Source of the DNA: Planctomycetota bacterium
Lineage (GTDB): Bacteria > Planctomycetota > UBA1135 > UBA2386
Direction: 5' to 3'
NCBI GenBank assembly: GCA_020638695.1
Contig: JACKIB010000007.1
Span: 1-64,000 of the forward strand
Length of the DNA: 64,000 nt
Shown here: positions 43,920-51,720 of the stretch, piece by piece
Layout: the number at the start of each line of letters is the position of its first letter
Position numbering within the stretch: position 1 is the stretch's first letter
Notes under the pieces: generated by a model
Database searches by the model: none
What the model saw: the letters and a program-made list of their open reading frames with translations, nothing else
Told to the model about the DNA's origin: nothing
Position numbers and translations under genes: made by a program

Positions 43920-44522
43920 ATGAGACACCTGACCCGCCTCCTGCCACTCGCCGCCCTCCTGCTCTCGCTCACCGGCTGCATGGTGTTCCAGTCGAATGAC
44001 GCCGAGCAGTTCGGCACCTTCCCGCCACCCGAGCTGGGCCAGCGTCCGGCAGCAGACCGCGTGCCGGTGGTGTTCGACACCAGCTACCGGCTGGTGCTCG
44101 GCGATGAGGAGTACGACCGGTTGCCGCGCAACATCGGCACGGTGAACTACAAGGCACAGGAGGCGTTCGAGGGGACCGGCGTGTTCCGCGTGGTCCGCGA
44201 GTCGAAGGACGCCGACTGCCGAGTCGCCTTTCGGGTGCGCCACGAGGGTTACCCGAACCGCGCATTCCAGCTGCTGAGTTTGATCACTCTGTACGTGCTG
44301 CCCTCGACGGCCAGCGACCAGTTCACCACCGAGGTCGAGCTGCGCCGCGGCGAGCAGGTGCTGGGAACCCGCACGATCCACCACCAGGTGCGCATCTGGA
44401 ACCAGATTCTGTTGGTGTTCGGCTACCCGTTCACCCGGTTCGAGCAGATCGGAGATCGAATGTGGACGGCGGTGATGCGCGACGCGGCGGTGTGGTCCGC
44501 GCGGCAGATCGGCAAGCGTTGA
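43920..44522 (+). CDS. Lipoprotein of unknown function
   Basis: A 200-residue lipoprotein: signal MRHLTRLLPLAALLLSLTGC with lipobox LTGC. The mature part begins MVFQSNDAEQFGTF and is mixed alpha/beta, with a conserved-looking segment FRVVRESKDADCRVAFRVRH and a hydrophobic stretch AFQLLSLITLYVLPS. The C-terminal VRIWNQILLVFGYPFTRF is amphipathic. No family is certain. ATG at 43920 is set by the signal peptide; the open frame upstream runs through the repeat and the plsY antisense. Confidence 0.75.
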   Translation: MRHLTRLLPLAALLLSLTGCMVFQSNDAEQFGTFPPPELGQRPAADRVPVVFDTSYRLVLGDEEYDRLPRNIGTVNYKAQEAFEGTGVFRVVRESKDADCRVAFRVRHEGYPNRAFQLLSLITLYVLPSTASDQFTTEVELRRGEQVLGTRTIHHQVRIWNQILLVFGYPFTRFEQIGDRMWTAVMRDAAVWSARQIGKR

Positions 44523-44632
44523 TGCGGGAGGCCGGGCCGGCGAAGCGTCCTGGGTTGTCCGAGCTCACCCTCGCATGGTGACTGGAACATCGCCGCGGTC
44601 AGTCCTGCCCTGGGAAGCCAACCCGACGCCCC

Positions 44633-46336
44633 TCAGCCGAACGGCGTGACCTCCAGCACCTCGCCGGCACGGATCCGCTCCTGGATGCCGCGCCAGTACC
44701 GCGCCGTCAGCAACTCGCCGTGCGCTTCGACGAAGCTCGCCGCGTGGCATTCGTCGAGTCCGAGGAACGCCAGGAACTCCTCCGGAAACACGTCCTGCTC
44801 GCCGACGTGGTACCACGGCTCGGCGCTCATCTCCTCCTCGTGCGAGCGCGGCTCGGGCTTGTCGCGGAACCGGCAGTCGGTCAGCAGGCAGAGCTCGTCG
44901 TAGTCGTAGAAGATCGCCCGACCGTGCCGGCTCATGCCGAAGTTCTTCGGCAACAGATCGCCCGGGAAGATGTTGGTGGCCGCCAGGTCGCGGATCGCCT
45001 GGCCGTAGTCGAGCACTGCCAGTCGCGCCGCCGGGCCCTCCACTTCCCGCAAGTACATGTCGAGCGGCCGTAGCCGCCGCTCGACGTAGGCGTGGCCGAT
45101 CACCACGTGCTCACCGACCAGTCGCGTAGTGCGTGAGGTGGCTGCCAGCAGCTCGTCCAACAGCTCCGGGGCGAAGCAATCGCGGTGGAACTTCAGCTGC
45201 CGGAACTCCTGCGCGTCGACCAACCGCCCGCCGCGGTCGTGCTTGAACACCAACGCGTAACGCTGCTCCACCGCCTCGCGGGTGGCGTTCTTGGGGTAGT
45301 CGAACTCGTCGCGGATCACCTTGAACACGACGTCGTACGACGGCAGCGTGAACACGCACATCACCATGCCGCGAGCCCCCGGCGCGGCGATGAACTCGTC
45401 CTTGGCCCACGCCAAGTGCGCCATCAGGTCGCGGATTCGCTCGGTCTTGCCCTGCTTGGCCCGCCCGAGCACGGTGAACAACTCGCTGAGTGGCTTGCGC
45501 GGCAACAGCTCGCGCAGGAACTGGATCGCCGCGCCGACCGAATCGAGGTCGACGTGGAAGTACGACCGGGCGTAGCCGAACAGCGCGCTGAGTTCCTTCT
45601 GGGTCTGTGCCACCGCCTCTACCGCGATGCCGGATTCGCTGTGCTCGAACGCGATCACCAGCGGCGTGCTCCGGTTCCACCCGGTGCAGCGACCGAGTAG
45701 GTAGGCGCGGGTATCGCGGTAGAACACCGCCTCGAGCACCTCGATGCACAGCACGGTGTCGCTGTCCTGGTGGCAGCGGTAGTGCTCCCGCACCGCGTCG
45801 GCGAGGCGTCGGGCATCGGCCTGCGGGTCGGTGTGGGGCACGCTCCACGCGTAGTCGGCGAGCAGTGCCGCGAACACCCGCTCGAGCGAGCCCCTGTCGA
45901 CGTAGCTGCGGCACGCGGCCGGCGGCCCGGGGTTGCGCAACGGAGTCGTCTCGATGCCGGTGAATTCGATCAGCGGGTCGGCGCCGTCGGTGTCGAAGAT
46001 GCGCCGCGACACCGAACTGAAGTAGGTCTTGAAGAACTCGATGTCGGTCTCCTCCAAGACCATCACCGCGAACATGCCCTTGATCTCGCGCCACAACGCG
46101 TGGTCGCGGTGCAGCGGCCCCAGCGCGGAGCGCAGCGCGACCACCGAGCGGTCGACGTGTGTGTCGTACAGCTCGATGCGTTCGACCGCGTCCCGACGGC
46201 TGCCCTCCCAGTCGCGCGCTTCGAAGCGCGCCCGAGCTCGCCGGGTCACCGCGCGGAATGCATCGTCGTAGGCGACGAAGTCCCGCCGCAGTCGGGCTGC
46301 GCATTCTGCCGCGTGGTCGATGCTCTCCCCTGCCAT
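44633..46336 (-). CDS. aceK: Isocitrate dehydrogenase kinase/phosphatase
   Basis: A 567-residue bifunctional enzyme that phosphorylates and dephosphorylates isocitrate dehydrogenase to control flux between the TCA cycle and the glyoxylate bypass. Family motifs: APGARGMVMCVFTLPSYDVV (ATP loop), VFKVIRDEFDYPK, and the catalytic segment AATNIFPGDLLPKNFGMSRH followed by FYDYDEL. Length is close to E. coli AceK (578). AceK is best known from Proteobacteria; its presence here is unusual and no aceA or aceB is nearby. ATG at 46336 lies 19 bases after the DUF3307 stop, so it is likely in one unit with satD and DUF3307. Confidence 0.93.
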   Translation of the reverse strand: MAGESIDHAAECAARLRRDFVAYDDAFRAVTRRARARFEARDWEGSRRDAVERIELYDTHVDRSVVALRSALGPLHRDHALWREIKGMFAVMVLEETDIEFFKTYFSSVSRRIFDTDGADPLIEFTGIETTPLRNPGPPAACRSYVDRGSLERVFAALLADYAWSVPHTDPQADARRLADAVREHYRCHQDSDTVLCIEVLEAVFYRDTRAYLLGRCTGWNRSTPLVIAFEHSESGIAVEAVAQTQKELSALFGYARSYFHVDLDSVGAAIQFLRELLPRKPLSELFTVLGRAKQGKTERIRDLMAHLAWAKDEFIAAPGARGMVMCVFTLPSYDVVFKVIRDEFDYPKNATREAVEQRYALVFKHDRGGRLVDAQEFRQLKFHRDCFAPELLDELLAATSRTTRLVGEHVVIGHAYVERRLRPLDMYLREVEGPAARLAVLDYGQAIRDLAATNIFPGDLLPKNFGMSRHGRAIFYDYDELCLLTDCRFRDKPEPRSHEEEMSAEPWYHVGEQDVFPEEFLAFLGLDECHAASFVEAHGELLTARYWRGIQERIRAGEVLEVTPFG

Positions 46337-46355
46337 CGCGTTCCCCACCCGGCGC

Positions 46356-47084
46356 TCAGGCCAACCAGTGGTCCAAAGCGCGCTTGGTCAGCATGGCGAT
46401 CAACAGCGCCCAGCCGAAGCTGAGGAACGTGCCGATGATGATGTACTCGGCGATGCGCCGCTGGCTGGCGTCCTTGATCTCGCCGAAGCGCAGGATCGAC
46501 TTGGCGGCGATCAGGAAGCCGATTCCGGTCGCCTGGTCGCCCAGAATCAGCAACAAGACGAGTGCCCGCTCCAGCCGGCCGATCATCTCGCCGCCGCGCG
46601 GCAGGCCGGTGAGTTCGTCGGCGGCGATCTCGACGGTGAACCGTTCGATCGCCTTGCCGATCAGGTAGCCGCCGGCCGGCACGCACAGGATCAGACCGCA
46701 CAGCAGAGTCGACGCGGCGGCGACCTGGCCGGCTTGCTCGGCGTTCCACATCGGCCGCCAGCACCCTTCCGCCAGTGCGTGCGGATACACGTAGGCCAAC
46801 ACTCCCACCACGGCGAGGTGTACCAGCTGGTCGGCGACGAACGGCCGCAACGTGTCCCCGCACCAGTAGACCTTCACCGCGTCGGCCAGCCAGTGGGTGA
46901 CGAACGTGATCACCAGGATCTGCGGGTGCAGACTGCCGAGGGTCAGCGCAGTGCAGGCGGTGACGATCAGGACGTGCAGGGTGAGCACCCAGACCCGCCG
47001 CTTGTTGCGCAGCAACCAGGTGAACTGCAGCACGAAGTCGGCGACCAAGTGCGCGGTCAGCAGGGCGAGGAGGGTTTCAGCCAC
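46356..47084 (-). CDS. DUF3307 membrane protein
   Basis: A 242-residue multi-pass membrane protein. The N-terminal 110 residues match DUF3307: LLTAHLVADFVLQFTWLLRN, LTLHVLIVTACTALTLG, FVTHWLADAVKVYWCGDTLR, ADQLVHLAVVGVLAYVYP. The second half has further helices (GQVAAASTLLCGLILCVPAGG; LERALVLLLILGDQATGIGF; AEYIIIGTFLSFGWALLIAML). Function unknown. Genomes often place DUF3307 next to satD, as here. The start is GTG at 47084, just inside a palindromic site that overlaps the satD stop codon. Confidence 0.85.
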   Translation of the reverse strand: MAETLLALLTAHLVADFVLQFTWLLRNKRRVWVLTLHVLIVTACTALTLGSLHPQILVITFVTHWLADAVKVYWCGDTLRPFVADQLVHLAVVGVLAYVYPHALAEGCWRPMWNAEQAGQVAAASTLLCGLILCVPAGGYLIGKAIERFTVEIAADELTGLPRGGEMIGRLERALVLLLILGDQATGIGFLIAAKSILRFGEIKDASQRRIAEYIIIGTFLSFGWALLIAMLTKRALDHWLA

Positions 47085-47091
47085 GGGATTG

Positions 47092-47126
47092 GCAACCTAA
47101 TTAGGTTGCATATTTAGAAGCAACCT
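47092..47126. promoter_or_regulatory. Palindromic operator-like site between satD and DUF3307
   Basis: GCAACCTAATTAGGTTGC (47092-47109) is a perfect 18-base palindrome. A third half-site, GCAACCT (47120-47126), is a direct repeat of the left half at a distance of 28 bases, about three helical turns. The site covers the satD stop codon, lies 8 bases upstream of the DUF3307 GTG and is very AT-rich in this GC-rich genome. It looks like a binding site for a dimeric regulator; SatD itself, which has a helix-turn-helix-like C-terminus, is the obvious candidate. A hairpin acting on the mRNA is the alternative. Confidence 0.6.
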
Positions 47127-47817
47127 TTTTTGTTTGCTCGGCGGCAGAGCGGGTCAAGAGACCCTCCCATGGCGTTTCGGCGAAGGCCCGCACCGCGTCA
47201 CGCAGCGCGGTGAACCCGGCGCCGAGCAACGCCTTGCTCACGGCTTGCCGGCTGACCGCCGGCCGCACGCGGGCCGCGATCTGCTCGTGCAGCGGCTCGT
47301 CGGGCCCCACCGCCAACGAGACGATCTCCGCCTGGCGCCGCGTCCACCGACCGACATGGCTGTCGCACAGCTCGCCGACCGCCGTCATCCAGGTGGCCCA
47401 CGGCCCCGACGACTCGGGCAGCTGGATCGCCAGCCGAGACGCTCCCGTCATCCCGTCGAGCGCGTGCCCGGACAGCACGAACGCCTCGCCCGTCGACAAC
47501 GACACCCGCCGGGTCGACACCGCCTCCACCTCACCGAGCCCAACGGCAATCCGCGTGTCCGCCACCCCGAACGAGCGCAGCGCCGCCCGCACGAACACGG
47601 CGACTCGCAGCGCCGCACCGGCATCCCCGAGCAGCACCTGCCATGCGTCGCCGCGGAAGAACTCGGGCTTGCCGCGGACCACGCCCCGCCGCCACCCCCG
47701 CACCTGCTCGAGCGCTGCCAGCAACGCACCGCGCACCTTCTCCAGGTCCCCCGCGGACAGCCGCCGGGACTGGACCAGGTCCCCGGTGAGCACAGCGTGG
47801 ATGCGCGGGGTCGTCAT
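47101..47817 (-). CDS. SatD family protein with HTH-like C-terminus
   Basis: A 238-residue protein. The N-terminal 140 residues match the SatD family: HAVLTGDLVQSRRLSAGDLE, FFRGDAWQVLLGDAGAALRV, and ADTRIAVGLGEVEAV ... STGEAFVLSGHALDGM, resembling a nucleotide-cyclase-like fold. The C-terminus (RRQAEIVSLAVGPDEPLHEQ ... VSRQAVSKALLGAG) is helix-turn-helix-like. The last nine codons encode KKVASKYAT, mostly with A/T-ending codons, and overlap the palindromic site. ATG at 47817. Function unknown; it seems to head a satD-DUF3307-aceK unit. Confidence 0.82.
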   Translation of the reverse strand: MTTPRIHAVLTGDLVQSRRLSAGDLEKVRGALLAALEQVRGWRRGVVRGKPEFFRGDAWQVLLGDAGAALRVAVFVRAALRSFGVADTRIAVGLGEVEAVSTRRVSLSTGEAFVLSGHALDGMTGASRLAIQLPESSGPWATWMTAVGELCDSHVGRWTRRQAEIVSLAVGPDEPLHEQIAARVRPAVSRQAVSKALLGAGFTALRDAVRAFAETPWEGLLTRSAAEQTKKVASKYAT

Positions 47818-48722
47818 GCGTGCAGGGGATCGTAGTGCGCTGGCCCGAATGATTCATGGTCCGGGGGCCATGAGCCGGCACGATCTCTCGCTGCTGAGCC
47901 GGGGATCTGCGGGTCGGGCGCGCGGCTTGCAAGGAGTGCATCCGGTGGCAGGACAGGGCGGGCCGGCCCGTGACGCCGCGTTCGAGCGGGGCAACAGGGC
48001 GTGTCGTAGGCGACCGGACGCTATGGATCAGACCCGGAACCCTCGGAAGCCGTTCGCCGTCGGCTCGAACGCCACGAATCCCAGACCACGGAGTGCGTCC
48101 TCGACAGCCGCGGATCGGTCCACACCGAGCAGCAAGCAGCTCCCGCCACGCCGGGTCGTGGCCGAACTCGCCATGGTGATCGGACAAGACCGGGAGCATC
48201 TCGATCGCCTGGTCTTCCCGGGTGCCCTCCGGCGCGAGGAAGACCGAAATGCCCGACCCCATCGGGTCGACATCCGACCATGCCCGACACTCCCGGGCTT
48301 CTCGCACCCCGCGCGAGTTCGACTCCGAGTCCACGATCCAGCAGTGGTGGGTTCGGCACAGATCCCTCAGTCGGACTCCGAAGTCCGGATCGAGAACCAG
48401 CGCGACTCGGTGACTGTCCACGGGAAGAAGCCACGTCGTCACCCGCTCGGGAGTGCTCGCACAGGTCACCGTAGCAGCGCAGCTCCATGCTTCAGGCCAA
48501 CGGCGAGGAAGACCGATCGCGACCCGGACCGCCCTGGGTAGTGGCGCACGACCGGAGGGCCTGACGACGGGAACGAGGCCGCGAGGAAGTCAACCGCCTC
48601 CCCCCCCACACACCGACACGTAGTCGTCGATTGGACCAACCTGTGACATCGACCCTCCACCCTCAGGGTAGGGTTCTGTCACCACTGCCCCCAGTTCCAC
48701 CCCCTGCTGCATCGAAACAACC
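47818..48722. other. Sparse region with one frameshifted gene
   Basis: About 900 bases with no intact gene. Bases 47850-47900 hold a weak match to the MITE-like right arm (GGCACGATCTCTCGCTGCTGA). A frameshifted gene lies at 48028-48469. Near 48659 the short inverted motif ACCCTCAGGGT precedes the next gene. Confidence 0.45.
48028..48469 (-). pseudogene. Frameshifted hypothetical gene
   Basis: Two protein-like segments join across frames. Starting at GTG 48469 (or GTG 48442), the first frame reads TTWLLPVDSHRVALVLDPDF, then WIVDSESNSRGVREARECRA and DHHGEFGHDPAWRELLAA. The second frame, ending at TGA 48028, reads LLLGVDRSAAVEDALRGLGF and ends in GFRGFRV. The switch falls near 48150-48170, in the repetitive stretch GGAGCTGCTTGCTGCTC. 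The joined product would be about 147 residues. Family unknown. It may be a pseudogene, a sequencing error or a slippage site. Confidence 0.4.
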
Positions 48723-49751
48723 ATGCAAAGCATCTCCACTTGCATCGCCGTGCTGACCCTCAGCTGCGCCGCCGCGGCACAGCTCGTTTCGCCCCAGGAG
48801 TGCCTCAACAACGAGGGTAACTCCAACAACACGTTCCCGTTCTTCAGCTCGGCGTTCCACTACCAGCAGGTCAATGGTGACCTGCCCACCACCGCCGTCG
48901 GTCCGATCAAGGGTCTGTCGTTCCGTCGAGATGGAACGAGCAGCACGTCGTCGGTAGCGCGGTCGTACTCCGCGTCGATCTCGATGGGCGTCGTCGACTT
49001 CGCGTCGATCACGACCACGTTCGCATCCAACTACGACACCGCCGGCGCGACCGTCGTGCTCCCAGCCACGACCGTCAACCTGCCCGCGATGCCGGCGAAG
49101 CCCACCACACCCCCCGCAGCATTCACCGCGAGCATCCCGTTTGCGACCCCGTACATCTACACCGCCCAGAAGGCCCTGGTGTGGGAATGGGTGATGACGA
49201 GTTCGTCGACGACCGCGTCCTACGTCATGGATGCGCACAGCGGCGCTGCCACTCTGACCGGCGCTCAGACCGCTCTGGGCACCGGCTGCACCGCGACCGG
49301 CCAGACCAGCCCGATGACCGCCGATGCGTCGCTCACGACGACGGCGACGAACATCTCCTACACGGCCAGCACGACGTTCGGCCGCGCCAACTCGGCCGGG
49401 GCGACGCTGATCGGCACGAACAACCCGAACGCGGCGTTCCCGATCTGCAACGGGACCCTCTACACCAACGCCCTCGTGACGGTTCCGGCTCTGTCGGACG
49501 CCAACGGTGCGTTCACGACCGGCGCGCTGGCCTTCTCCTACTCGCCGGCACTCAACGGGATGAAGGTCTACACGCAGACCTACACCGCGGACGCCGCCCA
49601 GGGCCCGATTCCTGCCGCTGTGTCCAACGGCGTGGAATCGATCATTCCCGCGCTGCCGCAGCAGTATGCCCGCATCTACGCATCGGGCAACGCCACGGCG
49701 ACGACCGGAAGCTTGGGCCTGGCCTACAGCGTTGTGACCCGGTTCGACTAG
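48723..49751 (+). CDS. Secreted Ala/Thr/Ser-rich protein
   Basis: A 342-residue exported protein. Signal peptide at 1-19 (STCIAVLTLSCAAAAQ). The mature part begins VSPQECLNNEGNSNNTFPFF and is low in charge and rich in Thr, Ser and Ala, consistent with an all-beta surface protein. Around residue 265 onward the pattern (PALNGMKVYTQTYTADAAQG ... AVSNGVE) resembles the C-terminal module of other secreted proteins of this group (Q-x(4)-D ... S-N). Start ATG at 48723. No close family recognised. It is followed by a strong hairpin. Confidence 0.75.
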   Translation: MQSISTCIAVLTLSCAAAAQLVSPQECLNNEGNSNNTFPFFSSAFHYQQVNGDLPTTAVGPIKGLSFRRDGTSSTSSVARSYSASISMGVVDFASITTTFASNYDTAGATVVLPATTVNLPAMPAKPTTPPAAFTASIPFATPYIYTAQKALVWEWVMTSSSTTASYVMDAHSGAATLTGAQTALGTGCTATGQTSPMTADASLTTTATNISYTASTTFGRANSAGATLIGTNNPNAAFPICNGTLYTNALVTVPALSDANGAFTTGALAFSYSPALNGMKVYTQTYTADAAQGPIPAAVSNGVESIIPALPQQYARIYASGNATATTGSLGLAYSVVTRFD

Positions 49752-50275
49752 CCAACCAGCGGGGCATCGCCCTACTCCGTTCGAGGCGCGGGCGGCCCTG
49801 CGGGCAGCTCGCGCCTCGCGCAGCCGCCGCTCGGTGCGGACCTGACCGCCGGTCTGGCGCTCGAGATCCGGCGTTGACGCTGAGACCGGGGTCGAGCGTC
49901 GTCCGCGGTCGATGCCAGCCAGCTGCTCGCGCGGCGGCGCGAACGAGGCACGTGGCCTGCGTCGTAGCTCTGCTGAAGCACCTCGCCGGCCCGCCGTCGA
50001 TGCAAAGTTGCAGATCGTGGTCGCTGCAAGAGTGAGTCAGAACCCGAAGGACATGGGCTTGCTGATGCCGGTCGTCAACGCCGCCTACGAGCGCATGCGG
50101 CCACGGCCATCAGGGCAAGCTCCGCTCCGTACATCGCGATGACTCTCTTGGCGTCAGACTCTCCGTAACCCTCTTCGGATTGCATGGGGCGTCGATGGTA
50201 GGGCGGAGTCACCGCCTCCCGTGCGGATTCTCGGGCGCCGGCTCCTACCGCGTGCTTCGGGTCGGCTGCCAGTGT
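49752..50275. other. Intergenic region
   Basis: About 520 bases with no convincing open frame. It contains the terminator-like hairpin at 49782-49818; the remainder is unremarkable apart from a lower GC content toward the right. Confidence 0.4.
49782..49818 (+). terminator. Strong hairpin after the secreted protein gene
   Basis: CGAGGCGCGGGC (49782-49793) pairs with GCTCGCGCCTCG (49807-49818), 12 pairs including one G-U, with a 13-base loop. It begins 31 bases after the stop codon. No T-run follows, so it may stabilise the transcript end instead of terminating alone. Confidence 0.55.
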
Positions 50276-50977
50276 CTACCAGATCAGTCGGCCGCGTCCT
50301 ATGGCATCCAGCCGGTGCGAAAGTCTCCTCATCTTGCCGACGAGATCAGGTAACCCGGCTACGTCCTGCCGCGCAAGTCGAGGAAGATCACGGTAGAGGG
50401 AGCGCAACATCGCGACGCTCTGACGGGCGTTGTCGAGGTGGAAGTTGCGCTGATGCCAGTCCACTAGGTACTTCGCGACGGGATGCGGTCCGACCGACTC
50501 GAACTCGTAGGGTGGGTGCACGACTCGATTTCTCGCCTTGAACAGATTGCGAAGCGGCTTCTTCAAGATAAGTCTGCTTTGGTTCCCGATTCGGAAGCCA
50601 CCCGCGAGTCGCTCCATGATCCTTGCAGCCGTTGACTTTCCGTTGGGGTGACGGTTTGGCGGCAGGTGCTCCTGCACCGCCAAGCTGAATGACTCGATTG
50701 AGAATGCTGCGCAGGTCATGCACTGCATGACTGACATGGTCTCCCTCATCAAGGCGACCTTCACTCCGGGCACATGGTTGCTCGACATCGAGCCAACCAT
50801 TGCTCCACGTGTACGCCCTGCATCTTGCATGTGGAGAATCGCCAGTCGAGCCCAGTGGTACCACAACTCCAATCGCTGACGTGGATCCATCGACAACTCG
50901 CCGGTTCCAAGGTCGAGCCGGAGCTTCGCAATCTGAAAGTCCACGCCCTCCGGCGTGAACATCACGCCGGGGCTCAT
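50276..50977 (-). CDS. Hypothetical protein with HEPN-like R-x4-H motif
   Basis: A 233-residue soluble helical protein in a lower-GC stretch. Segment LFKARNRVVHPPYEF (about 161-175) contains R-N-R-V-V-H, the R-x(4)-H pattern that is catalytic in HEPN ribonucleases. An upstream helix (FSIESFSLAVQEHL) resembles the conserved first HEPN helix. The N-terminus (PRQRLELWYHWARLAILHMQ) is also helical. The motif alone does not prove nuclease activity; HEPN proteins often serve in toxin-antitoxin or phage-defence systems. ATG at 50977. No antitoxin-like partner is visible, but a tRNA gene lies 435 bases away. Confidence 0.55.
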   Translation of the reverse strand: MSPGVMFTPEGVDFQIAKLRLDLGTGELSMDPRQRLELWYHWARLAILHMQDAGRTRGAMVGSMSSNHVPGVKVALMRETMSVMQCMTCAAFSIESFSLAVQEHLPPNRHPNGKSTAARIMERLAGGFRIGNQSRLILKKPLRNLFKARNRVVHPPYEFESVGPHPVAKYLVDWHQRNFHLDNARQSVAMLRSLYRDLPRLARQDVAGLPDLVGKMRRLSHRLDAIGRGRLIW

Positions 50978-51411
50978 GGCGCTGACGACCGCAAGTTCGG
51001 GACACCGAGGAAACGCCGGAGGGGAGACTTCGGGAAGAGGGGAAGAAAGAGAGTCAAGTCCTTACGTCCTGACGGACAACCTCCGGCAAGGTGTGCTCGT
51101 GCGGGTCCCGGCGTCCCCTTTCCCGAGACACCTTTCCCGAGACACCTTTCCCGCTGAATCCAACAGCCGATTCTACGCGGAACGCGACATCGAGCAACCA
51201 CGTGGCGTGCGCGGCGTCGACCCTTTGACAGGCGACACCAATCCTAGACCGCTTCGTCTCTCTTGGCGAGAGACCTGGGATCGGGCCGACACGTCCACGA
51301 AGCAGATGATCGTGGACACGGTCTGTTTGAACCGACCTGGGTCGACGGAAATCTGCGTGTCACAGCACGTTCGCCGTTCGACATCCTCGCCAAGACGACG
51401 AAGGTCAAGAG
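50978..51411. other. Intergenic region between the HEPN-like gene and tRNA-Val
   Basis: About 430 bases. A purine-rich run (51011-51060) and the 14-base tandem repeat at 51117-51153 are the only notable features. Open frames here are not protein-like. Confidence 0.4.
51117..51153. repeat. Tandem repeat, 14-base unit, about 2.6 copies
   Basis: Unit CCTTTCCCGAGACA at 51117-51130 and 51131-51144, then the partial CCTTTCCCG. Copies are identical, which implies recent slippage or selection. Confidence 0.85.
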
Positions 51412-51487
51412 TGGTGGGCCGTGCTGGACTTGAACCAGCGACTTCCACCGTGTGAAGATGGCACTCTAGCCACTGAGTTAACGGCCC
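51412..51487 (-). tRNA. tRNA-Val (CAC)
   Basis: Read on the minus strand, 76 bases fold as a standard cloverleaf: acceptor GGGCCGT with ACGGCCC, D-arm ACTC/GAGT, anticodon stem CCATC/GGTGG around loop TTCACAC (anticodon CAC, valine), T-arm GCTGG-TTCAAGT-CCAGC, discriminator A and an encoded CCA end. All stems pair, with one G-U in the anticodon stem. It closes the accessory-looking stretch on its left; tRNA genes are common integration points. Confidence 0.95.
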
Positions 51488-51720
51488 ACTCGGTCGCAGA
51501 CGCTACCGGCCGGGCGCGCACCGCGCAACGGGGAATCCCACACCATCGCGGCATCCGCGCCGGCCCGTCACCGGCAGCCAGCCACCCACCCGGTGCGCCG
51601 AGATGCCGACGCCACCGCTCGGGCCGAAAGGGCTGAAGCGATCCGGCCGGAGCACCCGATGCACGGGATGGCCTTTGCCCGGCGGGCTGGCCGTTCTTTC
51701 GACAGCCGAGATTCTGCACC

